From: Datura wrightii
Taxonomy: Eukaryota; Streptophyta; Magnoliopsida; Solanales; Solanaceae
Assembly: GCA_035772735.1 (NCBI GenBank)
Contig: JASDFA010000019.1
Span: 39,455,001-39,519,000, forward strand
Direction of reading: 5' to 3'
Length of the DNA: 64,000 nucleotides
Shown here: positions 22,017 to 34,260 of the stretch, piece after piece
Position numbering within the stretch: position 1 is the first letter of the stretch
How the letters are laid out: each line of letters starts with the position of its first letter
Notes under the pieces: generated by a model
The model's database searches: none
What the model was told of the DNA's origin: nothing
Seen by the model: only the letters and a program-made list of their open reading frames with translations
Made by a program: the position numbers and the translations under genes

Positions 22017-23000
22017 ATGTTAGGGAAGCCTCCTCCTGAGGCTGGGCACTCACAATTGATACATAATTTGCAACTTGACTATGCATGCAAACTCCCCCCC
22101 CCCCCAAAACCAGTTGTGACAAAACCCATTCCGATCAAACCAGTAATGTATCTTCATGGAGAACCTAGAGTGATATGGGAGAAAAAAAGATTACACAAAT
22201 GATCTACAAAGAAAATCTACCGTTTGTAGTTATTGAAAAATTTTCTTATGGGTGACCCGACATTCAAGATATGAGAAATATGACTTCAAAATAATGTGAA
22301 CTTGAAAGAGAGTGCAAGATAAGGCTGTCAAGTAATAGAAATGTCTTGATAAAAGTATTTAACTTGGAGGATTATGTCAATTTGCTACCAAAACCTGCCT
22401 TTTACTTAACCCAATGAGAATGGACGTATACAGCGTATTCTTAAACGGAATCCTTTATTCAATTCGGAGAAGGAAAGTAGTAGTTTTCTCTCTTTTTGTA
22501 GCAATTGGAAAACCACTACAAGTGGAAATAGCGACGAGAAACCAAACAAGGCCAAATTCCACAAGAGTCATTGTGAAAGTGGACTTATTAAGAGAATTAA
22601 CATTGATATGAGGAAGAAAAATGGGGAGGCATTGAAAAAATGGATAAAGATCAAATATGATCATATGCCCAAATATTGTAGCAACTGTAAACTTCAAGGA
22701 CACAATGAGCAAGAATGCTACATCCTCCATCCCCACTTATACCCTAGGAGGAAGGAGAGGGAAAAATGGGAGAATGAACAGGAGGAGGAAGTTAATATAA
22801 AGGTGATAGAACTAGCAAAGAATATACCAAATCCAGAGGGTGGGGACAAAGACAAACTAAGGAGTAAAGAAGATTTTCAACCCCAAAGAGGCAGGAAAAA
22901 TGAAAGGGGAAGATATCAAAGGGTTGGAAAAAAAAGCAAAAATGGAGTCAAAAGAAACAACACAAACAACGCAACAACACCAATAAGATTGAGGTGTTGA
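22017..23000 (+). pseudogene. LINE ORF1 with DUF4283-like region and CCHC knuckle
   Basis: PIPIKPVMYLHGEPRVIWEK (about 22126-22185) opens the block. After a broken stretch, a 130-codon open piece (22608-22998) has GEALKKWIKIKYDHMPKYC and a zinc knuckle CSNCKLQGHNEQEC (CX2CX4HX4C) at about 22678-22720. A highly charged, Arg/Lys-rich tail follows. The knuckle residues are intact although the rest is not. It binds element RNA in the family. Confidence 0.87.
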
Positions 23001-23479
23001 ATGAACAAGCAGAAGAGATAGGAGACACAAATAGCATGCAAAATACAGGGAAAAAAAGAAAGAAAAACAAGAGCAAGTGAGGGAACAAAAAACTTCAACT
23101 ACAATAAAGGAGTAATACAATAATGATACATTAGAGACAACATCCCAAGAATCGATAACAGCAAAGAATAGTCATGTGAGCACAACAATAGCAGCAGATA
23201 AAGCCATAGTTATGTGGAGATCAAAAGAAATTAAGGATAAGAATAAGGATCAGAAAGGCAGCCATCAATACCACTGCAAATGATCTAGAAAGAGAAATTC
23301 CAGACTTGCAAGACTTACCAATAATGCAGAAAAAGTAAAATTCAAGAACATGCAAAGGATGAGGAGATGAAGGCAAACATTGCCAATGCAATGTAGGAAG
23401 AAAGGACTTATCTCCAAGAATAAGTGATGAGATGAAGAATATAATCAAAAAGGGTAAAATAGGGCAATTCTCTCTCCCC

Positions 23480-24720
23480 CTATAGGTTCAAACAAGGAGT
23501 AGTAAGGAAAGAAGCCAGTAGTGATCAATGATTGACAAGCTATTCTTTTTTATATTAAAACTCAAAATGCCTTTGAGAGATCAATTGACCTTAACAGAAG
23601 ACATTATTACTCACTTATAGGTCTAATGGTACCTTTTGAAGGACCTGAGGAGTTGAGACATTATAAAAGAAAATTAGGCTTTTAGCAAAAGGTAGAAAAA
23701 CTGATCTAAAAGACTTTGGAGGTAGACATAGACAAGTGATGATGGATACTATACAACTATTAACTCTCTTTCCTTGCTTTTTGCAACAAGACTTTTATGA
23801 TAACAAGTCCAGAGTTGTGGGATAATCTGGAAGTATTGGCAGAAGAGCATCAGATTTCATGAATAGTCAGAGGTGAATCTAATGATATAATCAATGAAGA
23901 AGACAATCTAGAGGGGATTATGTTTTATGAAAAGTGAGGAATCTGATAATTTTTGCCCAATGTATCAATAATTGTACACTAATGGAGATGAAACAACATG
24001 CATTAAATACACTGAAACAACAAGCAGTAAATACACTAGGTAGAATAAAAGAATTGAGGAGTGTATTTTCAGAAAGTTGGACAGAGTTTTGATGAATCAG
24101 GAATTTTATAACTTAATTAATACCTACTGGTGAAGTCCAAAATCTAATAAGGCAAGGGTAGAACCATGCACCTCCCCATGCTAGATACAACACAAATAAG
24201 GAGATGATCATTAGACCTTTTAAGTTTCTTAACATTTGGACTAAACAGCCTCAGTTTAAGAATCTAATAAAAGAATAATGGAAAGACAAATTTTGTAGGA
24301 AACCCTTTTATGCAATACAAAGGAAAGACCAATATAGTTAAAAAAGCGTTAACATTATGTAGTAAACAAACTGTTGGCAACATTTTTCAGTAAATTGCTA
24401 TACTGGAGGATACAATAACAGTAAAAGAAATTTTATTGAAAATCCTTCCATCAAAAGAAAACAGGATGTAGTTTAATAAGGCAAAAGCAGAGTTGAAGAG
24501 GTACAGACACATAAAGGAAGAATACTGAAAATAAAAGGCAGAAATAAGATGGCTTACAGAAGGAGACAAAAACACCAAATTTTTTCATTCCAATGTACAA
24601 AAAAGAAGGAAAAAACTACATATTTGGAGGAACTACAAGAAAAAACGGAGCCTTGGTTAACACAATGAAGATATAGGGGCTGCAGCTATGTTTTTCAGGG
24701 GCTGCAGCTATGATTTTTTA
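23480..24720 (+). pseudogene. LINE endonuclease and linker remnant
   Basis: YSLIGLMVPFEGPEELRHYKRKL-like sequence at about 23610-23680 matches the start of plant L1 ORF2. Stops and frameshifts follow. Downstream, KAEIRWLTEGDKNTKFFHSN-like sequence at about 24535-24594 is the endonuclease-RT linker. Confidence 0.7.
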
Positions 24721-26015
24721 CTGAGCAGTTCAGAGAAGATGGAACAAGGTCAAATTTTGACATGCTGGAGAATATTCCTACCTTAATCTCACATGAACAA
24801 AATGAGGAGATGACCAAGTTTTCAAGCATGGAGGACGTTAAAAAGGTGATTTTTGAACTAAATAGGTACCCGAATGATTTCTCAATAGTCTTCTTTCAAG
24901 ATTATTGGGATAGAATTGGAACAGACATCACCAAAATGGTTACAGCTTTTTCTGTAGGTATGAAATCTCCAAATTTATTACTCATACAAATTTGTCACTA
25001 ATCTCAAAGGAGGATAGTGTGATAAGATTTACAGACCTTAGACCTATAAGCCTGAGCACCTTTGCAAACAAGATCCTATCAAGAATGCTACTTGAGAGAA
25101 TGGTGAGTTATGTACAACACATATCTCAAAGAAACCAGACTGGCTTGTCAAAAATAGGAATATAGCTGAAAATGTGTTACTAGCCCAAAAAATAATAAGG
25201 GACATCAACTTAAGAAACAGATGGCACAATATTGTAGTAAAGCTAGGCATGGCTAAGGCATATGATAGAGTTTCTTGAATCTTTCCCACGAAATTGTTGA
25301 GAAAGTTTGGCTTTTCAGAGATCATAAAAGATATGTATTGAGATCAGTGTCCAATAACTGATTCTCAGTATTAGTAAATGGATAATTGTTTTATTTCTTT
25401 CAATCCTCTAGAGTCCTAAATCAGGGAGACCCTCTACCCCCATAGTGTTTATCATTAGTACTGAAGTACTAATAAAGGGCTTGAATAAATTATAGAAAGA
25501 TGTTGATTTCAAAAGATATGGAATGTCAAAAGATATAATGCTCTTTTTCTCTGAAGATAGAAAATTAGTGAAAAAGATGGTAAGGGTATTGGCAGAATAT
25601 GAACAAGTATCAGGACGAATGGTCAACAAGAATAAAAGTTGCTTCTATATACATAAGAAAACACCTATGGTGGTAGGGCATAAATTAAAGAAATGGACAG
25701 GTATAAATCAGGGGGCTTTCCCCTTCACATACCTGGAATGTCCATCGTTCTATGGAAAAAAGAGAAAAACACATTTTGAGGACTCAATAAGAATAATATC
25801 AAGGAGAATAATGTTATGGCAGAACAAATTCCTATATTTTAGAGGTAGATTCATATTAATATCCCATGTTCTTCAATCCATTCTTATATACCTACTGTCA
25901 GCCATGAATCTTGCGAAAGAAATTATTGATCAGATTCATCAGATGTTGGCAAAGTTCTTTTGGAGCAAAACAGGAAGTGCCAAAGTACGACATTAGCTTT
26001 CCTGGGAAGAGATGA
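24721..26015 (+). pseudogene. LINE reverse transcriptase (broken)
   Basis: MEDVKKVIFELNRYPNDFS (about 24828-24885) begins the RT. Pieces around 25060-25440 include the palm. A 157-codon open piece (25523-25993) covers the thumb region (MLWQNKFLYFRGRFILISH near 25810-25868). The catalytic YADD-type motif is not preserved in a readable form. Confidence 0.8.
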
Positions 26016-26960
26016 AATATCCAAGGTGTGAAGGAGGATTTGGTTTAATTCTCTATATGATGTGTCTAAAGCATTAATTGTAAAGCTATGGTTAAATTTT
26101 AGGGTCTCCACATCATTATGGAGTACTTACATCTTGGATTAAATATTGCAAAAAGGTTCATCCAATTATGAAAAATGGTTGAGGTAGATAAGATATTTGG
26201 AAGAAGATGATTAGGATTAGAGAAAAAGTGAAACATGAGATATGGTGACAGATCAAGGCAGGAAATGCAAGCTTGTGATTTGACAACTGGACATAGCAAG
26301 AGGCTCTATACTTCATTGAATAGCTCAATAAGGAAGATGACGAGGTGGAGGTTAAAGACTTCATTAGTAATGGTGAATGAGATAAGAAAAAACTCCAAGG
26401 TAAATTTTTTTTGAAGAGATGACTAACCACATTGTCGACATAATCTATCCTAAGGTAAATGTAGAGATGGATAAAACATGGTGGATGGGAAACACCAAGG
26501 GTACTTTTACAGTTAAATCTGCCTATAGTATTACAAGGAGAAAAAGGAAGGAGGTAGGATGGTTGAAGAATATCTGGATAAATGAGTTATCCTTATGCTT
26601 TTTTATATGGAGAGTGTAGAAGAGGATAATTACTACAAATGACAATCTTAGAAGAATGCATATCCAAATGACATCCAGATGTTACTGCTGTGAGAGCTAC
26701 CATCAAGAGACCATGAATCACTTATTTCTAACTACTTTCATGACCCAAAAGCTATGAAAGAAGTTTGTTATTTGTGTAGGTATCAACATAGAAGGGATGT
26801 ACTTGCACCAGATCATTGTCAAGTAGCGGGAACAGAATAACCAAAGGTACAAGGAGTCCTAAAAGCTATCCCATCCATCATTTTGTAAGAGCTTTGGAAG
26901 AGGAGAAATGCCAAGAAACATGAAAAGGAAGTGAATTTTCAAAGAATACTTATGCTTTGT
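26016..26960 (+). pseudogene. LINE zinc-finger (zf-RVT) region (broken)
   Basis: WWMGNTKGTFTVKSAYSITR at about 26479-26540 is the typical start of the zf-RVT block. RCYCCESYHQETMNHLFL-like Cys/His sequence at about 26675-26735 is the zinc site. Confidence 0.7.
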
Positions 26961-27004
26961 CAACAAACTATTCATCAATTGATAAAAAAATAGGTATCCT
27001 TGGA

Positions 27005-27623
27005 TAATAGTTCCTCACAGATGGGAAGAGATGTTTGCCTATCTTCAATCTAATAAGCTAACACTGTATTTCAAGATTGTTAGATTGGAGGTCCCAAAGG
27101 AATATTAGGTAAAACTCAAAACTGATGGGACTTGTAGGGGCAACTCAGGAGTGAGTGCATATGATTTTTGTGTAAGAAATTCTAGCGGAGATTTGATCCA
27201 TGCTGAAGCCGGAGAGATTGGAATAACAACAAACACACAGGAAGAAGTGAAAGCAATATTGCATGGTCTGAGATACTGCTCTAACCTAAGGAAGAACATC
27301 ATTTTGCAAACCGACTCTTTCAATCTACAAAAATGTTGAGGAAAGAATGAAAAATCCCCTATGTGTTGGCAGACATAATGGAGGAAATAAATCAAATGAT
27401 GAGACAATTGCACATAAAGGTCCACCATGCATTCAAGGAGGCAAACCAGTTAGCAGACTACCTAGCTAACAATGCACTCAATCATAAGGGCAGGAGTATA
27501 TACAACAATTTTCAACAATTACCCACCAAAGGAAAACAGATTCTAAACATGAATAAAGCACAAATTCCTAACTTGAGGATCAAAACGAAGAAGATAAACA
27601 ACATTTTAGACCCAGAGCAGTAG
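27005..27623 (+). pseudogene. LINE RNase H (RVT_3-like, broken)
   Basis: KTDGTCRGNSGVSAYDFCVR (about 27118-27177) carries the first catalytic Asp. SSGDLIHAEAGEIGITTNTQ continues and EEVKAILHGL holds the Glu. LQTDSFNLQKC (about 27304-27336) is the next Asp, and a stop follows at once. EANQLADYLANNAL (about 27439-27480) in another frame is the C-terminal motif. Confidence 0.85.
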
Positions 27624-28290
27624 TCACATAGATCATAAAAATCATAGCTAATATTTGTAGAGATTGCATTACTGTGAGAAAAACTACCTAGACTAATCTA
27701 AAGAAGCTTACAAAAAGGATCACCAGCAAAAAGAAAGGGAAAAATGTTTGATTCAGCAAGCATCCTCGCACCAAGTAGAGAAGCGCCAATAAAAGAGGAA
27801 CGGAGCAACTACTTTTTCCATTTCTTCTTTACCGACATCATCACTGAGATATGTGGCGGGCCACCTCATACTACAACAGATTCCACCAAAACTCCACCTA
27901 GTCAGAGAATTGAAAAGGTAGGTACGAAAAAAAGAAAACACAAGCAAGGAGAATATTACTTCTTTGAGCTGTAGCAAAGAGACACCATGCTACCAAGAGA
28001 GGACAATTGATAACCCAGAGTAAGAGAAAAAGGTAATAAAGTTACTAATGAGGCGTCATCGATGGGTAAATATTAGCAAAACCTTAATTTTTAAGGAGTT
28101 GGTTGACATCTGTCAGAAGACCACGACTAGTTGTGCTTAACTAGTCATGGGTTGGGCCAAACGAAGTTGTCGGCTGAAGAAATAAATGTTAGCTTTTTTT
28201 TGTCTATTTTTATTGCTTAACTTTGTAGAAGACTACCTCTTATGAATAAAAAGGCCCTGAACCCCTGTTTCATTTTTTTTTTAAAAAAAT
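27624..28290 (+). other. LINE 3' region
   Basis: A 76-codon open frame (27744-27974) has a basic tail but no recognised domain. It is probably residual or chance coding. The segment ends with AATAAAAAGGCCC and a T/A-rich tail at 28.24-28.29 kb. Confidence 0.5.
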
Positions 28291-28301
28291 CATAAGCTAT
28301 A

Positions 28302-29156
28302 TACATTTTTTATGATATTTGTTTTATGACGTACTTATTCGGTCCAACTATTAAAACACACATTATCTGGTCCAAGTATCAATATATATACTATCCCCGG
28401 TCCAAATATTGGAGGGCCTACATTCAACATATATAAATTATATTATCCAAATATCGGATAGCCTACGGGAGGATACATGCCAACTTCAATCCAAGTACCC
28501 AAAAAGGCCCACATAAGGTCCATACAGGTATTTTTCACATATATACATATAGGGTTATAGATTGTCTCTTCCTCACCCTATCTTTTGAGTTAATAGTTAT
28601 ATTGATTGATATTGTCTTACAGTTATTACTTTTCAGCCTTATATATTAATGACATGATGTCATTCGTACTGACGTCCCTTCATCTGAAACCCTTTATGTT
28701 GCAGGTGCATATAGAGATCCCGATCGTCCTATGCAATTAGAGTCTGAATTCAACAGTAGAGTTGGTATGCTCCTTTCTTTCTAGAGCAGTTAGCTTAGCA
28801 TTTAATTTTTCTTATGCTCGAGTTTTGTTATACAGAGATGGGTAGCCGAGGTCCTATCCCGACCATCAATTTACTACTCCTGTAGAGTCTTTCTGAACAT
28901 GTTTTGAGTTGTATAATTTGATTTATGGCCTCGCCGACCTTCCACTTTATTATTCAATTGTGTTACAACCTAGTCGGTTTGCCCTTCTTCGTTTTATTAT
29001 TAAATTATTACCTCGTCTGTTCACATGTTGAGTTATAGAAAATTGTAAAAGGTGGCCTTATTGGCCTAAATGTCATCGTTACAACAGATAAATAGACGAT
29101 TGCTCTATCTACCAAGTACGGAGCGCATGTCACGCCTCTCAAACTAGGGCATGACA
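28302..29156 (+). repeat. Element C 5' LTR, piece 3
   Basis: The piece ends CTAGGGCATGACA followed by a degenerate primer site (29157-29175). A stretch around 28840-28870 (ATGGGTAGCCGAGGTCC, CCCGACCATC) resembles the homologous part of solo LTR D at about 60165-60200, placing C and D in one lineage. No gene. Confidence 0.75.
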
Positions 29157-29175
29157 AACTTTATATTAGAGCGGA

Positions 29176-30208
29176 GTCAAATCCCAAATAGTCTACAAGT
29201 CATGTCGAATAGAGTCTACAAATTCGTTGTTGGTTTGGAATCCCATTTGATTTGAGATTATACAAAAAGGTGTCTACTTATAAGGGTATGGATATTTCTT
29301 GAATTCAAGATATGCTCAGGTAGCCGAGGATCTAACTCACCGTCTTCGAAATACCCGCAAAGAGAGGGGTCAGAAGAAGAGAGCTAGAACAAGAAGTTCC
29401 TACAGAGAATCTCATAGTTACCCTAGACCTTAGTCATCTAGGAAGTCGGCTTGTCCTGCAGAGAGTGCTCCACCCTAGTTCCAAGGTCAGAAGCGAGACC
29501 AAAGTTTAGCTCCTTCCAATTCCCAACAATAGGAAAGGTCCCTTTTACCTTCAACGAAACCATTTGAGGTAGTGTCATTAGGGTCAAAATGTGCTACTAA
29601 TGCGGACAACCTAGTCATTTTATGCGATAGTATGCGAACAAGGGTAGAGGCGATATGGCCCACTTTCAGGGTCAAAAACAGCCTTATCATCTTCAGTCGC
29701 TCTCCTAGACCTAGCCCTCGAGCCACAATAGGCCGTGGCAGGTGTAAAGGAGGAGAGACAGGTTCGAGAAATGTATAAAACTTATATTATGCCTTAGGTG
29801 GTCGCCAAGACTAAGAGTCGTCACTTTATGTGGTTGCAGGTACTTTGATCATTTTCTCTCATGTTGTTTGTTTATACTTTATTAAATCTATGCTCTACTT
29901 TTTCTTATGTTACTCTGTTGATTGCGAGTAAGTTTGAAGTAATTCCAGAGTTATCGTCTAAGCCTTTTATTGTCTCTACACCAATCGGGGAGTTTTTTTT
30001 TGCCATAAGAATCTATCAAAACTGTATAGTATTAGTATGTGTTACTATAGCATATGACAGACCCACTTCAGCCGACTTAGTTAAGGTAGATATGATTGAT
30101 TTTGATGTGATAATGGATATGGATTGGCTAGTGGCATGTTATGCCAATGTAGATTGCAGAGCGAAGATTGTTAGATTTGATTTTTCGGATGAGTCAGTTC
30201 TGGAATGA
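29176..30208 (+). pseudogene. Gypsy element C gag remnant and protease
   Basis: The gag part (29.2-29.8 kb) is barely readable. A 115-codon open piece (29861-30205) is the retropepsin-like RVP_2 domain of chromoviruses: CSTFSYVTLLIASKFEVIPE, then MIDFDVIMDMDWLVACYANV. The expected catalytic Asp-Ser/Pro-Gly motif just before CSTFSYV is lost. Confidence 0.8.
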
Positions 30209-30369
30209 TAAAGTAATCTTGCAACGTCAAAAGGTAAGTTTATTTCATACCTTAAGACTCCAAAGATTATATCTAAGGGTTGTATCTCCCATTTAGTATG
30301 AGTTAGAGACCTGAAAAGTGGACCGGTGACTACTAAGTCAGTTCTAGTAAGAATGAATTTCCAGTTGTC

Positions 30370-31650
30370 TTCCTAGAAGATCTTCTTGGAGTACCTCTTG
30401 AAAGGAAAATAGATTTTTCCATAGATTTACTTCCAGGTACTCGGCTTATATTTATACCTCCCTATAGAATGACTCCTACAGAGCTAAGGGAACTGAAGAA
30501 GAAGTTGAAGAATCTTCTCGAAAAGGATTTTATCTAGTCGAGTACATCACTAAGGAGTCCACCAGTGTTGTTTGTGCGAGAGAAAATAGGCTGTTGAGAA
30601 TGTGTATTGATCATAGACAACTGAACAAGATAACAGTTAACAATAAATATTCCTAGAATTTATGATTCATTGGTCAGCTACAGAGTGCTAGGTGTTTTTT
30701 TAAGATTGACTTGAGATCTAAATAGAATCAGCTACGAGCTAGGGAAGTTGATATCCCTACGAGAGCTTTCAGGACCAGGTATGGTCATTATGAGTTTCTA
30801 GTAATGTCATCTAGGCTTATACTAATACCCAGCAACCTTCATCAACCTAATGAACTAGGTATTTAAGTCATTCCTACATGTATTTCTAATTGTCTTCATT
30901 AACAACATCCTTATATACTCACGATCTGAAGCTGAACATGCAGACCACTTGAGAGAAGTACTACAAACTCTTCAAGATCATAAGTTGTGGAGAGTTGGCC
31001 CAGATCCTTGAATCTTGCATAGGTTCGTAATTTTCTGAAATTAGGAGGCTACTGCAGCAGGTTCGTAGAGAGCTTCTTTACCATCTCCGCACCATTAACA
31101 AAGCTGACTCACAAGGCAATTAATTTTCAGTGAACAAAGGCATGTGATTGGAGTTTTCAGGGGTTCAATGGATAGTCTGACATTAGCACATGCCTTGACT
31201 CTCCCTGAGGTCACAGAGAATTATGTTTTTTCACTATGATGCTTTCAGAATTGAATTGGGTTGTATTCTGATGCATGCAACATGACAAAGTCATTGCCTA
31301 TGCTTTGAGACACTTAAAGAAGCACGAACAGAACTATCTACCCAAGATCTCGAATTGGTAGTAATAGTGTTCGCATTGAACATCTGCCATCACTATTTGA
31401 ATGAAGTTCATGTCGACATATTTTCAGACCATAAGAGCCTCTAGTACTTGTTTCAACACAAAAAGTCGAATCTGAGGAAAAGAAAATGTCTAGAATTGTT
31501 GAAAGACTATAATGTAAGTATCCTATATCACCCTGATAAGACAAATATAGTAACTGATGCTTTAAGATGCATGTTGAAGCTGATAAAGTAGAAATGTCGA
31601 CAACATTTTAGCAGTTGGCTAATTTATAGATTTGGTTATTAAATACCAAA
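30370..31650 (+). pseudogene. Gypsy element C RT and RNase H remnants
   Basis: VVFLEDLLGVPLERKIDFSI, then IPPYRMTPTELRELKKKL (about 30450-30510), is the start of chromovirus RT. The rest is recognisable only as short pieces with a stop every few dozen codons. RNase H-like sequence follows at about 31230-31600. Confidence 0.75.
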
Positions 31651-31829
31651 GATGGAGAAGTCATCGTTCAAAATACTATAAAGCCTTCTTTAGTCATTAA
31701 AGTAGAGTAAAGACAGTATGATGATCCAAAGTTGGTGATAGTTGAAAGATAGAATTCCCCAGTAGGAAAAAGCCTTATTTGAATGTGAGCCAGACAGAGT
31801 TCCTAGATATTAGAATCACTTGTATGTAC

Positions 31830-33230
31830 CTAATGTGGGGAAAATATGGGAACAGATTTTGACTGAAGCACATTACTCTCATTATTCAGTACACCCAGGT
31901 GCGACAAAAATATATCATGATTTGCAATAGCTTTATTGATGAAACGACATGAAAAAGGATATTGTAGGCTTTGTATCTCAGTGTCCGAACTGCTAGCAAG
32001 TGAAATTTGAACATCAGAGGCCAGAAGGATTGAGACAGAAAATAGAAATCCAAATGTGTGAATGAAAATCGATCAATATGAATTTCATTATAGGTCTCCC
32101 TCGGACAAACAAAAAGTATGACACTATTTGGGTGATTGTAGGCAGATTGACAAAATTAGCTTATTTCCTACCAGTGCTACCTATGTAGCAGAAAATTATA
32201 CTAGATTGTATATCCATGAGATAGTCCATTCATGGAGTTCCCATGCATATCATCTCTAACAGAGGAGGTCAGTTTACAACAAACTTTTAAAACTCTTTTC
32301 CAAAAAAGCTTAGGTACTCGAGTAAGTCTTAGCACAACATTTCACCCTCAAACTAAGGGACAGGATGAACGCACTATTCAGACACTAAAAAATGTGTAAT
32401 CCTGTGTATTAGACTTCAAAGTAAGTTGGGGTGAACATTTTCCTCTAATCTAATTTACTTATAATAATAGTTATCATGCGTATACAAATGGCTCCATATG
32501 AGGCATTATATGGGCTAAAGTGTAAATGGATGGCCAATCGGCTGAGCTTTGGTGAAGTAGAGTTGTTGGGACCAAATTTGGTACAGCAAGCTATAGATAA
32601 AGTGAAGCTTATCAGAGATAAACTACAGATAGCTTAGAACTTACAGAAATCATATGTTGATGTACATCGACGAACATTAAAATTTGATGCTAATGATTGA
32701 ATCTTTTTGAAGGTGCCACCTGTTAAAGGTGTTATGTGTTGTGGCAAGAAAGGTAAGTTGAGCCCAAGGTATGTTGCACCCTACAAAATTACCTGCAGGA
32801 TAAGAAAAAGTAGCTTAGGAACTTAAGTTTCCCACAGAACTTGAAGCAGTACATCCGAAATGTTATGTGTAGATATTACGAAAGTATTTAGGAGCCCAAA
32901 GAATGTTGGACCCTTACAGAATTATCTGCAGAACAGAAAAAGTAGCTTAGGAACTTAAGTTGCCCACAGAACTTGAAGCAAATACATCCAGAATGTCATG
33001 TGTCGATGTTACATAAGTATTTAGGAGATCCATCAAGTGTTATGCTGATTGAGAATGTTCAGATCTCTAACGAAATGACCTATACAGAGGTGCTAGTACA
33101 ACAGTTAATTTGAGTACCATATTTCAACCTCAAACTAATGGACATCTTGAACGAACCATCCAAACCCTTAAACATATGTTGCGGGCATGCATGATAAATG
33201 AGTTCATTGAGGTGTTTACATAGGCCAGTG
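31830..33230 (+). pseudogene. Gypsy element C integrase and C-terminal remnants, with internal duplication
   Basis: Zinc-finger and core pieces lie at 31.85-32.5 kb. MRHYMG and the LSP...PYKI-type GPY/F region are at 32.5-32.8 kb. A second, separate integrase scrap (FQPQTNGHLERTIQTLKHML, about 33121-33180) follows the C-terminal region out of order, so at least one rearrangement has joined pieces here. Confidence 0.7.
32768..33024 (+). repeat. Tandem duplication of about 125 bp in element C
   Basis: 32768-32891 and 32900-33024 are diverged direct copies, both containing AAAAAGTAGCTTAGGAACTT and ACAGAACTTGAAGCA and ending in AAGTATTTAGGAG. They duplicate the integrase C-terminal/chromodomain-adjacent region. 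Confidence 0.8.
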
Positions 33231-33234
33231 GTCC

Positions 33235-34260
33235 TCTTTTATATTCTATCGAGAGTTCTGCTCCACCTAAGTAGAACGAAAAGAAGAAATTGGAAAAGAA
33301 AAGGGGGAGCTATTGTGAAGCCTAGAAAGGCGGAAGCGGAAAATCGCTTATACCGAGTTCCCCAACAGCAGCTTAGTAGCAACACTCTTTCTACCGGCCC
33401 GCGTGGCTGGATGCTTCTGATCATTTTATTTACTAATAGTGGTCAAATTGGCATATTACCAAATCACGCCCCTATTGCCACAGCTGTAGATATAGGGATT
33501 TTGAGAATACGCCTTAACGCCCAATGGTTAACGATGGCTCTGATGGGTGGTTTTGCTAGAATAGGCAATAATGAGATCACTGTTTTAATAAATGATGCGG
33601 AGAAGGGTAGTGACATTGATCCACAAGAAGCTCAGCGAACTCTTGAAATAGCGGAAGCTAATGTGAAAAAAGCTGAAGGAAGGAGACGAAAATTTGAGGC
33701 AAATCTAGCTCTCCGACGAGCTAGAACAGGGATGGAGGCTATCAATCCGATTTCATAACTAGTTGGTACGTTCGAATAATAAAAAGAAGTTCTCTTTCTA
33801 ATCCTATTTAGATTCTGCCGGATGAATACAATCAACTACAATCAAACAGAATCCAATTCTTATACAAAACTTCCAATTAAAAAATGAAATAGAAAAGATA
33901 CAAAATCAATTAGAAGTTGAAGTTCAGTTGGAATCCATATAGTTCAGTAGTTTTTTACTATGAATAGCTCCCTATTTTTTATATAGAGCTTACCGCCCCG
34001 CCCTTTATAGTCGGGATAAATTTTGGTTTTAATTGGAATGAACACTTGCTACTCATAGAGTTCCCGTACAATAATAACTACTAGACGAATGTTGGAATGG
34101 ATCCTTAAAGCGCCATTAGGAGTTTTGCTCTAAATCTTTGATATGGGGATTTGAAAATTGAGATGATAAAGGTACACCTTGATTGGACCCGAGCTAGTCG
34201 AAGAAGCCTGAGAGAAAGTGAAAATCTAGTAGAGACTTAAAGCCGCCAAAAATCTTACAC
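33235..34260 (+). other. Organelle-derived DNA (plastid piece, perhaps via mitochondrion)
   Basis: Base composition is less AT-biased than the surroundings and the centre is plastid atpE. The 5' flank (33.24-33.42 kb) does not look like the normal atpB-atpE junction, so the plastid part is chimeric. A mitochondrial source already carrying plastid DNA would explain this (inference). Outer limits are approximate. Confidence 0.6.
33418..33758 (+). pseudogene. atpE: Plastid ATP synthase epsilon subunit, 5'-truncated nuclear copy
   Basis: The translation reads TNSGQIGILPNHAPIATAVD, then LTMALMGGFARIGNNEITVL, then DIDPQEAQRTLEIAEANV, to the authentic C terminus EAINPIS and stop at 33756-33758. The first 20 or so residues of the usual ~133 are replaced by unrelated sequence that happens to be in frame. 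In plastids the epsilon subunit is part of the CF1 stalk. Here it has no transit peptide or plant promoter in view and is almost certainly non-functional. Several substitutions suggest an old transfer. Confidence 0.93.

Larger units (their letters stand above)
21788..28290 (+). mobile_element. Full-length but decayed L1-type LINE, plus strand
   Basis: ORF1 lies at 22.0-23.0 kb, then the endonuclease (23.5-24.0), RT (24.7-26.0), zinc-finger region (26.0-26.9), RNase H (27.0-27.6), and a 3' region ending in T/A-rich sequence at 28.27-28.29 kb. The likely target duplication is CACAAGCTATA (21777-21787) versus CATAAGCTATA (28291-28301), 10 of 11. A dense load of stops shows it is old. Confidence 0.8.
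3705..33230 (+). mobile_element. Chromodomain gypsy element C, nested and decayed
   Basis: The 5' LTR starts TGTTGCACCCCG at 3705 and ends GGGCATGACA at 29156. It is followed by a degenerate initiator-Met-tRNA primer site (TTATATTAGAGC, compare TGGTATCAGAGC). Gag/protease, RT, RNase H and integrase remnants follow to about 33.2 kb. Two LINE insertions split the LTR into three pieces totalling about 2.6 kb, similar to the other chromovirus LTRs here (about 2.2-2.6 kb). No 3' LTR was found; the right end runs into organelle-like DNA. Assembly of the LTR from three pieces rests on the LINE TSDs. Confidence 0.75.

Noticed and set aside
22088..22101. Poly-C run as a functional element
   Set aside because: A simple homopolymer in decayed LINE ORF1 (proline codons expanded); may also be affected by sequencing error.
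27744..27974. Separate small gene in the LINE 3' region
   Set aside because: No recognised domain, and it is enclosed by one LINE's RNase H and 3' tail.
33198..33758. Functional 186-codon atpE-like gene
   Set aside because: The N-terminal third is unrelated sequence, no transit peptide or promoter is evident, and it sits among decayed repeats.
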